From contig JAKADC010000005.1 of NCBI GenBank assembly GCA_021820845.1, positions 124,001-188,000 of the forward strand: a stretch of 64,000 nucleotides of DNA, written 5' to 3'. The position numbers and the translations under genes were made by a program. Numbering within the stretch: position 1 is the stretch's first letter; each line of letters opens with the position of its first letter. Below, in pieces: positions 10,161 to 18,654 of this stretch. The stretch comes from Pseudomonadota bacterium (GTDB lineage: Bacteria; Pseudomonadota; Gammaproteobacteria; Burkholderiales; Thiobacillaceae). The notes beneath the pieces are model-generated. The model was not told the origin of the DNA. It was given only the letters and a program-made list of their open reading frames with translations, and did not search any database.

Positions 10161-11360
10161 ATGTTCCGCATCTCGCAATACATGCAAGAGCTTGCCCACC
10201 CGACGCGGCTCGGCATCAAGCGCAATCCGCCGGGCCCGGTGGTGATCTGGAACCTGGTGCGGCGCTGCAACCTCACCTGCAAGCACTGCTATTCGATTTC
10301 CGCCGACAAGGACTTCCCCGGCGAGCTCGGCACTGCCGAGGTGTTCACCGTGATGGACGACCTCAAGCGCTTTCGCGTGCCGGTCCTCATCCTGTCCGGC
10401 GGCGAACCGCTGCTGCGGCCGGACATCTACGACATCGCGACGCGCGCGAAGGAGATGGGCTTCTACGTCGGCCTGTCGTCGAACGGCACCCTCATCGACG
10501 AATCGAATATCGACCGCATCGCCGCCGTCGGCTTCGATTACGTCGGCGTCTCGCTCGACGGCATCGCCGAGACCCACGACCGCTTCCGCCGCATGGAGGG
10601 CGCCTACGACGCCTCGCTGCGCGGCATCCGGCTGTGCCGCGACCGCGGCATCAAGGTTGGCATCCGCTTCACGCTGACGCAGGACAACGCGCAGGACCTG
10701 CCCGGGCTGCTGCAGCTGATGGAAGACGAGCGGCTCGACAAGTTCTACCTCTCGCACCTCAACTACGCCGGCCGCGGCAACACCAACCGCAAGCACGACG
10801 TCGTCCACCGGACGACGCGCCAGGCCATGGACCTGCTGTTCGACACCTGCTGGCGCTACCAGCGGGAAGGCCGCCACAACGAATTCGTCACCGGCAACAA
10901 CGACGCCGACGGCGTCTACCTGCTGTTCTGGATCCGCAGGCACTTTCCCGAGATGGAGGCCCACATGCGCGCCAAGCTCGCGCAATGGGGCGGCAACTCG
11001 AGCGGCGTGAACATCTCCAACATCGACAACCTGGGCAACGTTCACCCGGACACCTTCTGGTGGAACTACACCCTGGGCAACGTGAAGGAACGGCCCTTCT
11101 CGGAAATCTGGACCGACGTCAGCGACCCGCTCATGGCCGGCCTCAAGGCGAAGCCGCGCACGCTCAAGGGACGCTGCGGCGAATGCGCCTATTTCGACAT
11201 CTGCGGCGGCAACACGCGGGTGCGCGCCTATCAGCTCACCGGCGACGCCTGGCAGGAAGATCCGGCCTGCTACCTGGACGATGAGGAAATCGGCGTCGCC
11301 AGCGGCCACGAGCGGCTGACCATGACGCCTTACGTGCCGCTGCGCCGGGCAGCGCGCTGA
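10161..11360 (+). CDS. nirJ: NirJ, radical SAM heme d1 biosynthesis enzyme
   Basis: 399 residues. The radical SAM cluster motif is CNLTCKHC (Cys36, 40, 43), followed by SGGEPLL for SAM binding. A C-terminal SPASM-like region has RCGECAYFDICGG and a further cysteine, for an auxiliary cluster. The family converts didecarboxysiroheme by replacing two propionates with oxo groups. GGAGA lies 9 bp before the ATG. The stop overlaps nirN (TGATG). Confidence 0.94.
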   Translation: MFRISQYMQELAHPTRLGIKRNPPGPVVIWNLVRRCNLTCKHCYSISADKDFPGELGTAEVFTVMDDLKRFRVPVLILSGGEPLLRPDIYDIATRAKEMGFYVGLSSNGTLIDESNIDRIAAVGFDYVGVSLDGIAETHDRFRRMEGAYDASLRGIRLCRDRGIKVGIRFTLTQDNAQDLPGLLQLMEDERLDKFYLSHLNYAGRGNTNRKHDVVHRTTRQAMDLLFDTCWRYQREGRHNEFVTGNNDADGVYLLFWIRRHFPEMEAHMRAKLAQWGGNSSGVNISNIDNLGNVHPDTFWWNYTLGNVKERPFSEIWTDVSDPLMAGLKAKPRTLKGRCGECAYFDICGGNTRVRAYQLTGDAWQEDPACYLDDEEIGVASGHERLTMTPYVPLRRAAR

Positions 11361-12925
11361 TGAGAACCCCGATGAAAACCCTCCTTGCCACGCTCGGCTT
11401 CCTGTCCGCCTTGCTGGCGGCGACGTCCGCCATGGCCGATGAACCGGCGGCCGCCGTTTACAAACAATACTGCGCGAGCTGCCACGGCGCCGACCGCCTC
11501 GGCGGCCGCGGCCCCGCGCTGCTGCCGGAAAACCTCGAGCGGCTGCGCAAGCCCGATGCGTTGCGGGTCATCGCCAAGGGCCGCGCCGCCTCGCAGATGC
11601 AGGGCTTCGGCGACAAGCTTTCGGCCGCCGAGATCCAGTCGCTCACCGATTTCATCTACACGCCGCCGGCCATCGAGCCCGTGTGGGGGCTGGACCAGAT
11701 CAACGCATCGCGCATCGAATATTTCAAGCCCGGCAGCCTGCCGGCCAAGCCCGTCTTCAAGGCCGATCCGCTCAACCTGTTCGTCGTGGTGGAAACCGGC
11801 GACCATCACGCGACCATCCTCGACGGCGACACCTTCAAGCCCATCCACCGCTTCCAGACCCGGTTCGCGCTGCACGGCGGGCCGAAATTCACGCCCGACG
11901 GACGTTACGTCTATTTCGCCTCGCGCGACGGCTGGATTTCGAAGTTCGACATCTGGAACCTCAAGACGACGCATGAAATCCGCGCCGGGATCAATACCCG
12001 CAATCTCGCGGTCTCGGGCGACGGACGCTACGTGCTCGTCGGCAACTACCTGCCGCACACCCTGGTTCTGCTCGATGCGGTCGACCTGAAGCCGATCAAG
12101 CTGATCGAGGCGAAGGACGTCAACGGCAAGAGTTCGCGCGTCTCCGCGGTCTATGACGCCGAGCCGCGCAAGAGCTTCATCGCCGCGCTGAAGGACGTCA
12201 AGGAAGTGTGGGAGATCCCCTACACGAAGGACCACGAACCCGTCTATCCCGGCCTGGTGCACGACTACCGCATGGCGGAATCGCTCGCCGACAAGGGGCC
12301 GTTCCCGATCCGGCGCATCCCGCTCGAGGACTACCTGGACGACTTCTACTTCGACCAGACCTACACCTACCTCATGGGCGCATCGCGCGACGGCGGCAAG
12401 GGCCAGGTCATCAATCTCGATACGCGCAGCAAGGTCGCCGACCTGGATTTGCCCGGCATGCCCCACCTCGGCTCGGGCATCACCTGGAACTATCAGGGCC
12501 ATCCCGTGATGGCGACGCCCGATCTCAAGTCCGGCATCATCAGCGTCATCGACATGAAGACCTGGAAGGTCATCAAGCGCATCGAGACGCCCGGCCCGGG
12601 CTTTTTCATGCGCAGCCACGAGAACACCCCCTACGCGTGGGCCGACAACTTCATGAGCCCGGCGAAGGATACGCTCACCATCATCGACAAGCGCACGCTG
12701 AACGTGGTGCGCAGCCTCACGCCTTCCCCCGGCAAGACCGCCGCCCACGTCGAATTCACGCGGGACGGCAAGTACGCCCTCGTCAGCATCTGGGAAATGG
12801 ACGGCGCGCTCGTCGTGTACGACGCGGCGACGTTCAAGGAAGTCGCGCGCATCCCCATGAGCAAGCCTTCGGGCAAGTACAACGTCTACAACAAGATCAC
12901 GCGCTCGGCCGGCACCAGCCACTGA
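11360..12925 (+). CDS. nirN: NirN, dihydro-heme d1 dehydrogenase
   Basis: 521 residues: a signal peptide ending near AMA (26), heme c at CASCH (38-42), and a propeller homologous to the d1 domain of NirS. The periplasmic family member oxidises dihydro-heme d1 to heme d1 and hands it to NirS. It is shorter than NirS at the N-terminus and lacks the NirS pair FLHDGG and TPHPGRG, which separates it from a second nitrite reductase. It is last in the nir run. Confidence 0.9.
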   Translation: MRTPMKTLLATLGFLSALLAATSAMADEPAAAVYKQYCASCHGADRLGGRGPALLPENLERLRKPDALRVIAKGRAASQMQGFGDKLSAAEIQSLTDFIYTPPAIEPVWGLDQINASRIEYFKPGSLPAKPVFKADPLNLFVVVETGDHHATILDGDTFKPIHRFQTRFALHGGPKFTPDGRYVYFASRDGWISKFDIWNLKTTHEIRAGINTRNLAVSGDGRYVLVGNYLPHTLVLLDAVDLKPIKLIEAKDVNGKSSRVSAVYDAEPRKSFIAALKDVKEVWEIPYTKDHEPVYPGLVHDYRMAESLADKGPFPIRRIPLEDYLDDFYFDQTYTYLMGASRDGGKGQVINLDTRSKVADLDLPGMPHLGSGITWNYQGHPVMATPDLKSGIISVIDMKTWKVIKRIETPGPGFFMRSHENTPYAWADNFMSPAKDTLTIIDKRTLNVVRSLTPSPGKTAAHVEFTRDGKYALVSIWEMDGALVVYDAATFKEVARIPMSKPSGKYNVYNKITRSAGTSH

Positions 12926-12955
12926 GCGGCAGCGCCACCGAAGGCGCGGCCGGGG

Positions 12956-14293
12956 TCAGAAAAACCACGTGTACTGCAGGCTCACGCGGTCGGCGAGGTT
13001 GTTCGCGACGGTTTCCGCATTGCCGCGCTGCACCGCGTTGGTCATGGCGAGCGGATGGGGCAGCTCGGCGGTACGCCACTCGTAGTTCAGCGTCACCCGG
13101 TTGGTCTTGTTGATGAAATACTGGGCGCCCAGCGTCCAGGTCTTGAAGAGGCGCTCGGCCGCGGGATCGTCATAGTTGCGATCGAACACGTCGTAGCGCG
13201 CCTCGATCTCCCACTTCGGAAGAAAACGCCAGCCGCCTTCGAGATACCAGCCGTCGGCCTTGCCGCGCGGCGCCAGGTTGAGGTCGTAGGGCGGTTCCAT
13301 GCTGCCGCTGGCCGGCAGGACAGGAGGATTCGGCCCCCCCGCGATCATGCCTTCACCGCGGATGTATTCGCCGGAGGTGCGGAAGGCGCCCTTGGTCACG
13401 CGAAAGCCGACGCCCTCGCGGGTGCGATCGTAGTCCGTCCCGCCATAAGTCCGCTTGCCGGACTGGTGCCAGGCGAACACGTTGGCATCCTGGCGCAGCG
13501 GGCCCTGCCCCGCGAACACGTACGACAGCTGCAGGCGGCCGGTGACGTCCTTGCTGCTGTTGTTGTCACCCAGGTTCTCGATCTCGTTGCCGTTCGAGAC
13601 CATCGCGGCGTAGCCCAGCTCCCACTTGTTCTTCCTGAAGCTGTCGAATACCTGGATGCCCCAGTCGCGGAAGGCGTTGTTGCCGGAGATCGCCGCGCCG
13701 CAGTCGAGGGTGTGGGCACCCAATAGGGGCTGACAGCCGCTTGGCGTGCCTGTCACGTCGTGGAAGTAGGTTTCCTGCACCAGCGCAGACGTGACCGCGC
13801 TGTAATAGACGTAGGAATACGCGACCGGATTGCTGACGAGCGCTTCCTCGCCGGTGGGCAGCTTGAAGAGGCCGGCGCGGATTCGCGCACCGGGGATGAA
13901 GCTGAAGGTCATCGAAGCGTCGGTGACCATGAACGGATGCTGCACCGTGGTCAGGTTGCTGCCGGCGTCGGTCAGCACGAAGTAGTTGATGCTGTCGCTA
14001 AGCCGGCCGCGCATACCGAACTGGGCACGAAGGAACTGCGCTTGCTCCGTTTTATTGAAATCCGGCACCACCATGTTCTGGATCTGATTCTTGCCGTTCG
14101 CGCCGGCGCCGGCACCTTTCAGCCCTGATAGCGGCGAAGCGTCGATATACGTGTAGGTCGGCTGGATGAAACCGAACGGCTTGAAGGCGGGAGCACGGGC
14201 AGGCTCTGTCCCCAGCACGTCGACCCAGTTGGCGGCGTGGGCGGGAAACGGCAGGCAGGCGGCCAGGACGGCTGCAATGGGCTTGATTCTCAT
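12956..14293 (-). CDS. OprP/phosphate-selective-type outer membrane porin
   Basis: 445 residues with a signal peptide (MRIKPIAAVLAACLPFPAHA), alternating beta strands throughout, and a terminal aromatic (YTWFF) typical of barrels inserted by BamA. Composition and layout resemble the phosphate-selective porin O/P family. It is convergent with nirN, with 30 bp between stops and no clear terminator. A ribosome site GGAGGAG precedes the start. Substrate is unknown; uptake of anions such as nitrate or nitrite would suit the neighbourhood but is a guess. Confidence 0.75.
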   Translation of the reverse strand: MRIKPIAAVLAACLPFPAHAANWVDVLGTEPARAPAFKPFGFIQPTYTYIDASPLSGLKGAGAGANGKNQIQNMVVPDFNKTEQAQFLRAQFGMRGRLSDSINYFVLTDAGSNLTTVQHPFMVTDASMTFSFIPGARIRAGLFKLPTGEEALVSNPVAYSYVYYSAVTSALVQETYFHDVTGTPSGCQPLLGAHTLDCGAAISGNNAFRDWGIQVFDSFRKNKWELGYAAMVSNGNEIENLGDNNSSKDVTGRLQLSYVFAGQGPLRQDANVFAWHQSGKRTYGGTDYDRTREGVGFRVTKGAFRTSGEYIRGEGMIAGGPNPPVLPASGSMEPPYDLNLAPRGKADGWYLEGGWRFLPKWEIEARYDVFDRNYDDPAAERLFKTWTLGAQYFINKTNRVTLNYEWRTAELPHPLAMTNAVQRGNAETVANNLADRVSLQYTWFF

Positions 14294-14539
14294 GGTTCTC
14301 CTCCGGTTATGGGAATTTTTCGGCGCAGCCGACCCCTCAACCGCGGCCCATGAAAATTTCTTGCTCTACCGAGCCAACTGGATAAGCGGTATTAATCGGT
14401 GCACGTGTGAATAGACGAGCCGACGAAAGCGCTTATTCCGTTTCGAACCGTGTTTTCTTCTGGAATAAATGGACTACTCCCCGCGCCGAAGGCGTGGCGG
14501 CGCGGCCCGAAAGCGGGTGCGGCGAACGCGGAAGGCCGC
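14294..14539. other. Non-coding gap upstream of the porin
   Basis: About 245 bp between the porin start and the stop of the MBL hydrolase. It is more AT-rich than its surroundings and should hold the porin promoter reading leftward. I found no FNR box and no convincing -35/-10 pair in it. Confidence 0.5.
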
Positions 14540-15175
14540 TCAGGCGCCAGCCGCGACGAATGGATTGTCGCGGCGTTCGTGCCCGAACGTCGACATCGCG
14601 CCGTGCCCCGGCACGAAGCGCACGTCGTCGCCGAGGGGAAACAGCTTTTCACGGATGATGGCGAGCAGGGCGGCATGGCTGCCGCGCGGGAAATCGGTGC
14701 GCCCGATCGAGCCCTTGAACAGCACGTCGCCGACGAAGGCGAGCCGCGCCTCGGGCTGGAAGAACACCACGTGCCCGGGGGTGTGGCCGGGGCAGTGCAG
14801 CACGTCGAAACGGATCGATCCGACCTCGACGCGGTCGCCGTCCTCCAGCCACCGATCGGGGACGAACGCCGCCGCGGGCGGAAAGCCGAACAGCTCGGCC
14901 TGCTGCGGCAGGCTGTCGAGCCAGAACTGCTCGTCGCGTTGCGGGCCGACGATGGGAATGCCAAGCGCGTCGCGCAGTTCCACCGCCGCGCCGACGTGGT
15001 CGAGATGGCCGTGGGTCAGCAACAGCTTTTCCAGCTTCAGGTCGCGCCGCGCTGCTTCGGCAAGCAGCCGCTCCGCCTCGCCGCCGGGGTCGATCAGCGC
15101 CGCGCGGCCGTCGGCGTCCCACACCAGCGAGCAGTTTTGTTGATACGGTGTGACGGGGAGGATGGTAAATTCCAT
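14540..15175 (-). CDS. Glyoxalase II-like metallo-beta-lactamase hydrolase
   Basis: 211 residues. The metal-binding motif is THGHLDHV (near 55), followed by CPGHTPGH and GDVLFKGSIGRTDFPRG, with a final metal histidine in VPGHG. The pattern and length match the short YcbL-like hydroxyacylglutathione hydrolase group, cytoplasmic zinc enzymes of uncertain substrate. The MEFTILPVTPYQQN start is the family start and lies 30 bp from the divergent thioredoxin-HEAT gene. Confidence 0.85.
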   Translation of the reverse strand: MEFTILPVTPYQQNCSLVWDADGRAALIDPGGEAERLLAEAARRDLKLEKLLLTHGHLDHVGAAVELRDALGIPIVGPQRDEQFWLDSLPQQAELFGFPPAAAFVPDRWLEDGDRVEVGSIRFDVLHCPGHTPGHVVFFQPEARLAFVGDVLFKGSIGRTDFPRGSHAALLAIIREKLFPLGDDVRFVPGHGAMSTFGHERRDNPFVAAGA

Positions 15176-15205
15176 GTCTCCATTATCTGTCGAATCCGCC
15201 GCGCC

Positions 15206-15853
15206 ATGTCCGCCCCAGACGCCCTTCTGCTGCTCTCGACCCACTGCCCGCATTGCCCGGCGGTGCTGGCCTCGCTCGCCGACCTGGTGAAGCAGGGCAC
15301 GGTCGGCCGCCTCGAAGCGGTGAACCTGGAACAGCATCCCGAGGTGGCGCAGGCGCTCGGCGTGCGCACGGTGCCATGGCTGCGGCTCGGCCGCATCGAA
15401 CTCGCCGGCGTCTACGGCAAGGCGGAACTCGCCGAATGGGCGGCCAAGGCCGACAGCACGGCCGGCGTGGCCGACTGGTTCCACATGCTGCTGAAGGAAG
15501 GCGGCCTGCCGCGCGTCCAGGCCGCGATCGAGGCCGACCCCGCCCTGCTCGCGGCCGTGCTGCCGATCGTCGGCAACGTCGAGGCCAGCCTCAACGTGCG
15601 GCTGGGCGCCGGCGTGTTATTTGAAACCTTCGCCGGCACCGACGCGCTGCGCGCACTGCTGCCCGCGCTGGGCAAGCTGTCGCAAGACGCCGACGCGCGC
15701 GTGCGCGCCGACGCCTGCCATTACCTCGGGTTGACCGGCGACGCCGCCGCAAGGCCATGGCTGGAACCGCGGCTCGATGACGAGGACGCCGACGTGCGCG
15801 AGATCGCAGCCGAGAGTCTGCAATCCATATCCGGTTCGACCGCATCGAAATGA
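15206..15853 (+). CDS. Thioredoxin-fold protein fused to HEAT-like repeats
   Basis: 215 residues. The N-terminal 85 residues form a thioredoxin/glutaredoxin-like domain with CPHC (14-17) and a cis-proline in RTVPW. A linker follows, then a C-terminal alpha-helical part with DADARVRADACHYLGLTGD and DEDADVREIAAESL, two HEAT-type repeats. There is no signal peptide, so it is cytoplasmic. A thiol redox role on a bound partner protein is reasonable, but the partner is unknown. The start ATG sits 30 bp from the divergent MBL gene; the 467-residue ORF in the track is an upstream read-through. Confidence 0.75.
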   Translation: MSAPDALLLLSTHCPHCPAVLASLADLVKQGTVGRLEAVNLEQHPEVAQALGVRTVPWLRLGRIELAGVYGKAELAEWAAKADSTAGVADWFHMLLKEGGLPRVQAAIEADPALLAAVLPIVGNVEASLNVRLGAGVLFETFAGTDALRALLPALGKLSQDADARVRADACHYLGLTGDAAARPWLEPRLDDEDADVREIAAESLQSISGSTASK

Positions 15854-15936
15854 GGCGCCGCGTGGCAACACCGGCGCCGGGAAGGTGTGCCGCACGCGAG
15901 TCTTGCCGGCTGTCCCGCGCCTGATTCGGAAACGAG

Positions 15937-16827
15937 ATGTCCGTCCCTGCCGCCTATCTAGGCGTCATTCTCATCTGGTCGACCACGCCGCTCGCCATCC
16001 AGTGGAGCGCGCAGGGCGCGGGCTTCAGTTTTGCGGTGATGGCGCGCATGCTGATCGGGCTGACGGTCTGTGTCGCGCTGCTCGCCGCCACTCGCACCGC
16101 GTTTCCGTTCACGCCGACGGCACGCCGCCTGTACGCGGTCAGCGGGCTGTCTCTGTTCGCGTCGATGCTGCTCACGTATTGGGGCGCGCTGCACATTCCG
16201 TCGGGGCTGATTTCGGTGATCTTCGGACTGTCGCCGCTGGTCACCGGCGTGTTCGCCGCGCTGTGGCTCGCCGAGCGCACGCTCACGCCGGCCCGCGTTG
16301 CGGGTCTTGCGCTGGCACTGGCCGGGCTGTGGCTGATATTCGGCCAGCCGTGGCCGGGCGACGGCCGCGCCACGCTCGGCACGCTTGCGACCGTGGGCGG
16401 CATGACGCTGCAGGCGCTGGGCCTGGTGTGGATCAAGCGGCTGAACGTGCGCGTGTCGTCCCTCGCCATCACCACCGGTTCGCTCGGCGTCGCCGTGCCC
16501 TGCTTCGTGCTGGCCTGGCTCATCGCCGACGCCGCGCGCTTGCCGCCCGCCGCGACACTGCGGGCCGGCGCGGCCATCGTCTATCTCGGCGTTCTCGGGT
16601 CGGTCGTTGGGTTCACGCTTTACTACTACATGATCAAGCGTCTCGACGCCGGACGCATCGCGCTGATCACGCTGGTGACGCCGGTGTCGGCGCTGCTGCT
16701 CGGGCAGACGCTGAACCACGAGCGCATCCCGGCGGTCGGCTGGGCCGGCATCGCGCTGATCGGCACGGGGCTCGTGCTCTATGAGTGGCAGGCTCTGCGC
16801 CAGCTGCGGCGGCCCGCTACTTCCTGA
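15937..16827 (+). CDS. EamA/DMT family permease
   Basis: 296 residues with ten predicted membrane helices in two EamA repeats; ISVIFGLSPLVTGVFAALWLAE in the first and VTPVSALLLGQTL in the second are the repeated helix signatures. The family exports metabolites such as amino acids; substrate not predictable. Its stop overlaps the convergent zinc-ribbon gene by 11 bp. Confidence 0.85.
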   Translation: MSVPAAYLGVILIWSTTPLAIQWSAQGAGFSFAVMARMLIGLTVCVALLAATRTAFPFTPTARRLYAVSGLSLFASMLLTYWGALHIPSGLISVIFGLSPLVTGVFAALWLAERTLTPARVAGLALALAGLWLIFGQPWPGDGRATLGTLATVGGMTLQALGLVWIKRLNVRVSSLAITTGSLGVAVPCFVLAWLIADAARLPPAATLRAGAAIVYLGVLGSVVGFTLYYYMIKRLDAGRIALITLVTPVSALLLGQTLNHERIPAVGWAGIALIGTGLVLYEWQALRQLRRPATS

Positions 16828-17191
16828 ACAGGTCGTCGAGCGAGGTCGGCGGCGCGGGCTTGGCGGGTTCGCTATCGGCCGATGAATCCGGAGCGGGCTG
16901 GTTCGAGAACAGCGCATCCAGCGCGCTGCGGGCCGGCTGCGCCATCACCGCGCCGCCGCCCCGGTAGGCGTCCTGCCGCGGCACGAACCAGCCACAGTCG
17001 TTGACGCGCGACTTGTCGGCGACGCGGTCGGCCGCCAGTTCGCGGCACTCGCCGGCGCGATGCGGGTCATGGTGACGGCACAGCCGGCACACGTGGAGAT
17101 CGGCGCGGCAGCTCGGGCAGATATCGCGGCGCGACAGCGGGAGCGGCATCCCGGCCAGGCTGGCACCGCACTTCCAGCAGACGAGGCTCAT
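16817..17191 (-). CDS. Small zinc-ribbon protein of unknown function
   Basis: 124 residues. Pairs CWKC, CPSC and CRLC, plus further Cys and His (HHDPHRAGEC, NDCGWF), suggest two zinc knuckles in the first 65 residues. The tail is disordered and repeats a short acidic-hydrophobic motif, SALDALF and TSLDDLF, which looks like a docking peptide. I do not know its function. It is last in a minus-strand run after mltB. Confidence 0.6.
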   Translation of the reverse strand: MSLVCWKCGASLAGMPLPLSRRDICPSCRADLHVCRLCRHHDPHRAGECRELAADRVADKSRVNDCGWFVPRQDAYRGGGAVMAQPARSALDALFSNQPAPDSSADSEPAKPAPPTSLDDLFRK

Positions 17192-17286
17192 GATTCGGCA
17201 AACGCCTGCGGCAGGCGGCCCGTTGCTTCATGCGCGTCGCGCATCGTCGTCTCCTCGATTGAATACACGTCCGGCCTCGCCTCGTT

Positions 17287-18654
17287 TCAGGGGTCGCAGT
17301 CCGTGCCGTCGAAGGTCGGCGCGGGCGCCAGCGTCAGCGTGCCCGCTGCCGCGGCGGCGGCGTGCGCTTCGTCGACGCGCGCCAGCAGACTCGGTCCGGC
17401 GTAGCCGTCGACCGGCAATCCGTGCAGCGCCTGAAACAGCCGCACCGCGGTTTGCGTACGCGGACCGGGCAGGCCGTCCGCGGGCCCGGCGTCGAGGCCG
17501 AGCTCGTTGAGCGCCTGCTGCAGCGCCTTCATCTGCGCGACGCTGAGCGCGCCGGCCTCGCCTTCGCCGCCGGCCAGCGGAGGGCCGCCCGCGAGCTGCT
17601 GCGACAGTTGCGCCACCGCGAGCGCGTAATTCATCGAGCGGTTCCATTTCATCACCACGTCGAAGTTGTGGAACACCATGAAGGCCGGCCCCTGCCAGCC
17701 CTGCGGCAACACGATCGCGGCGCGCCCGGCGACGTCCGGCAAGCTTGCGGACGGATCCGCGGCCTCGACGCCCGTCGCCGTCCATTCCGCCACCTTCAGG
17801 CGATGGAAAAGCCGCGCCTGGCGCCAGTCGAAGTCCCGCGGCAGGCGCACCTCGATCGCGACCGGCTCGTTCGGTCGCCAGCCCGCGCGCTGCAGATAGT
17901 GCGCCGCCGAATAGAAGGCGTCGGGCAGCGATCGCCATACGTCGATGCGGCCGTCGCCGTCGCCGTCGACCGCATAGGCGAGAAAGGTCGACGGCATGAA
18001 CTGCATGTTGCCCATGGCGCCGGCCCAGGAGCCTTTCATGTCCGCCGCGCTGACATGGCCGGCGTCGATGATGCGCAACGCGTCGAGAAGCTGGCCGCGG
18101 AAGAAGCCGCTGCGCCGTCCGTCGAAGGCGAGCGTGGCGAGGGTGGCCGGCACGTTGAACCCGCCGAGGTCGGCGCCGTAATGGGTTTCGAGTCCCCAGA
18201 ACGCGACCAGCACCGTCCTCGGCACGCCGTATCGCTGTTCGACCGCGTCGAGCAGGTCCGCGTGTTCGGCCAGCAGCGCCTGGCCGCGAGCCACCTGGCC
18301 GGCGGTGACGCGCCGCGCGATGTAATCGCCGAAGGTCTGCAGGAACTCGGGCTGGCGGTGGTCGAGCGCGATCACGGGCTCGACCGGCTTGACGCCGCCG
18401 AGCGCCGCGTCGAGCGTCGCCGCCGAGATGCCCTGGGCCGCGGCCTCGCGGCGAAACGCAGCGAGCCATGTGTCGAAGGCCGACGGCGGCGCCGGGGTGG
18501 CGCGAGCGGGCGCGGTTCCGGCGGCCTCGGGCGCCGGCCCGACCACCGAAGGCGCCGCGCAGCCGCCCGCCAGAGCGGCCAGCAGCAGGAAGGGCCACGC
18601 CTCCGTCCGGATGGGCACGAGGCCGCGCGCGCTGCGCATGAAGCGGTCAACCAT
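17287..18654 (-). CDS. Lytic murein transglycosylase, MltB family lipoprotein
   Basis: 455 residues. A lipobox LAGGC near residue 32 points to a membrane lipoprotein. The SLT_2/MltB domain has FWGLETHYGADLG, containing the catalytic Glu, then GSWAGAMGNMQFMPSTF. The C-terminal 70 residues are a peptidoglycan-binding domain (LNELGLDAGPADGLPGPRTQTAVRLFQ). It cleaves glycan strands to 1,6-anhydromuropeptides. The start overlaps the amidotransferase stop by 8 bp; a second ATG five codons on is possible. Confidence 0.88.
   Translation of the reverse strand: MVDRFMRSARGLVPIRTEAWPFLLLAALAGGCAAPSVVGPAPEAAGTAPARATPAPPSAFDTWLAAFRREAAAQGISAATLDAALGGVKPVEPVIALDHRQPEFLQTFGDYIARRVTAGQVARGQALLAEHADLLDAVEQRYGVPRTVLVAFWGLETHYGADLGGFNVPATLATLAFDGRRSGFFRGQLLDALRIIDAGHVSAADMKGSWAGAMGNMQFMPSTFLAYAVDGDGDGRIDVWRSLPDAFYSAAHYLQRAGWRPNEPVAIEVRLPRDFDWRQARLFHRLKVAEWTATGVEAADPSASLPDVAGRAAIVLPQGWQGPAFMVFHNFDVVMKWNRSMNYALAVAQLSQQLAGGPPLAGGEGEAGALSVAQMKALQQALNELGLDAGPADGLPGPRTQTAVRLFQALHGLPVDGYAGPSLLARVDEAHAAAAAAGTLTLAPAPTFDGTDCDP

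Noticed and set aside
14450-15205. Upstream half of the 467-residue ORF containing the thioredoxin-HEAT protein
   Set aside because: It runs antisense over the MBL hydrolase gene and has shadow composition; the thioredoxin domain starts cleanly at 15206.
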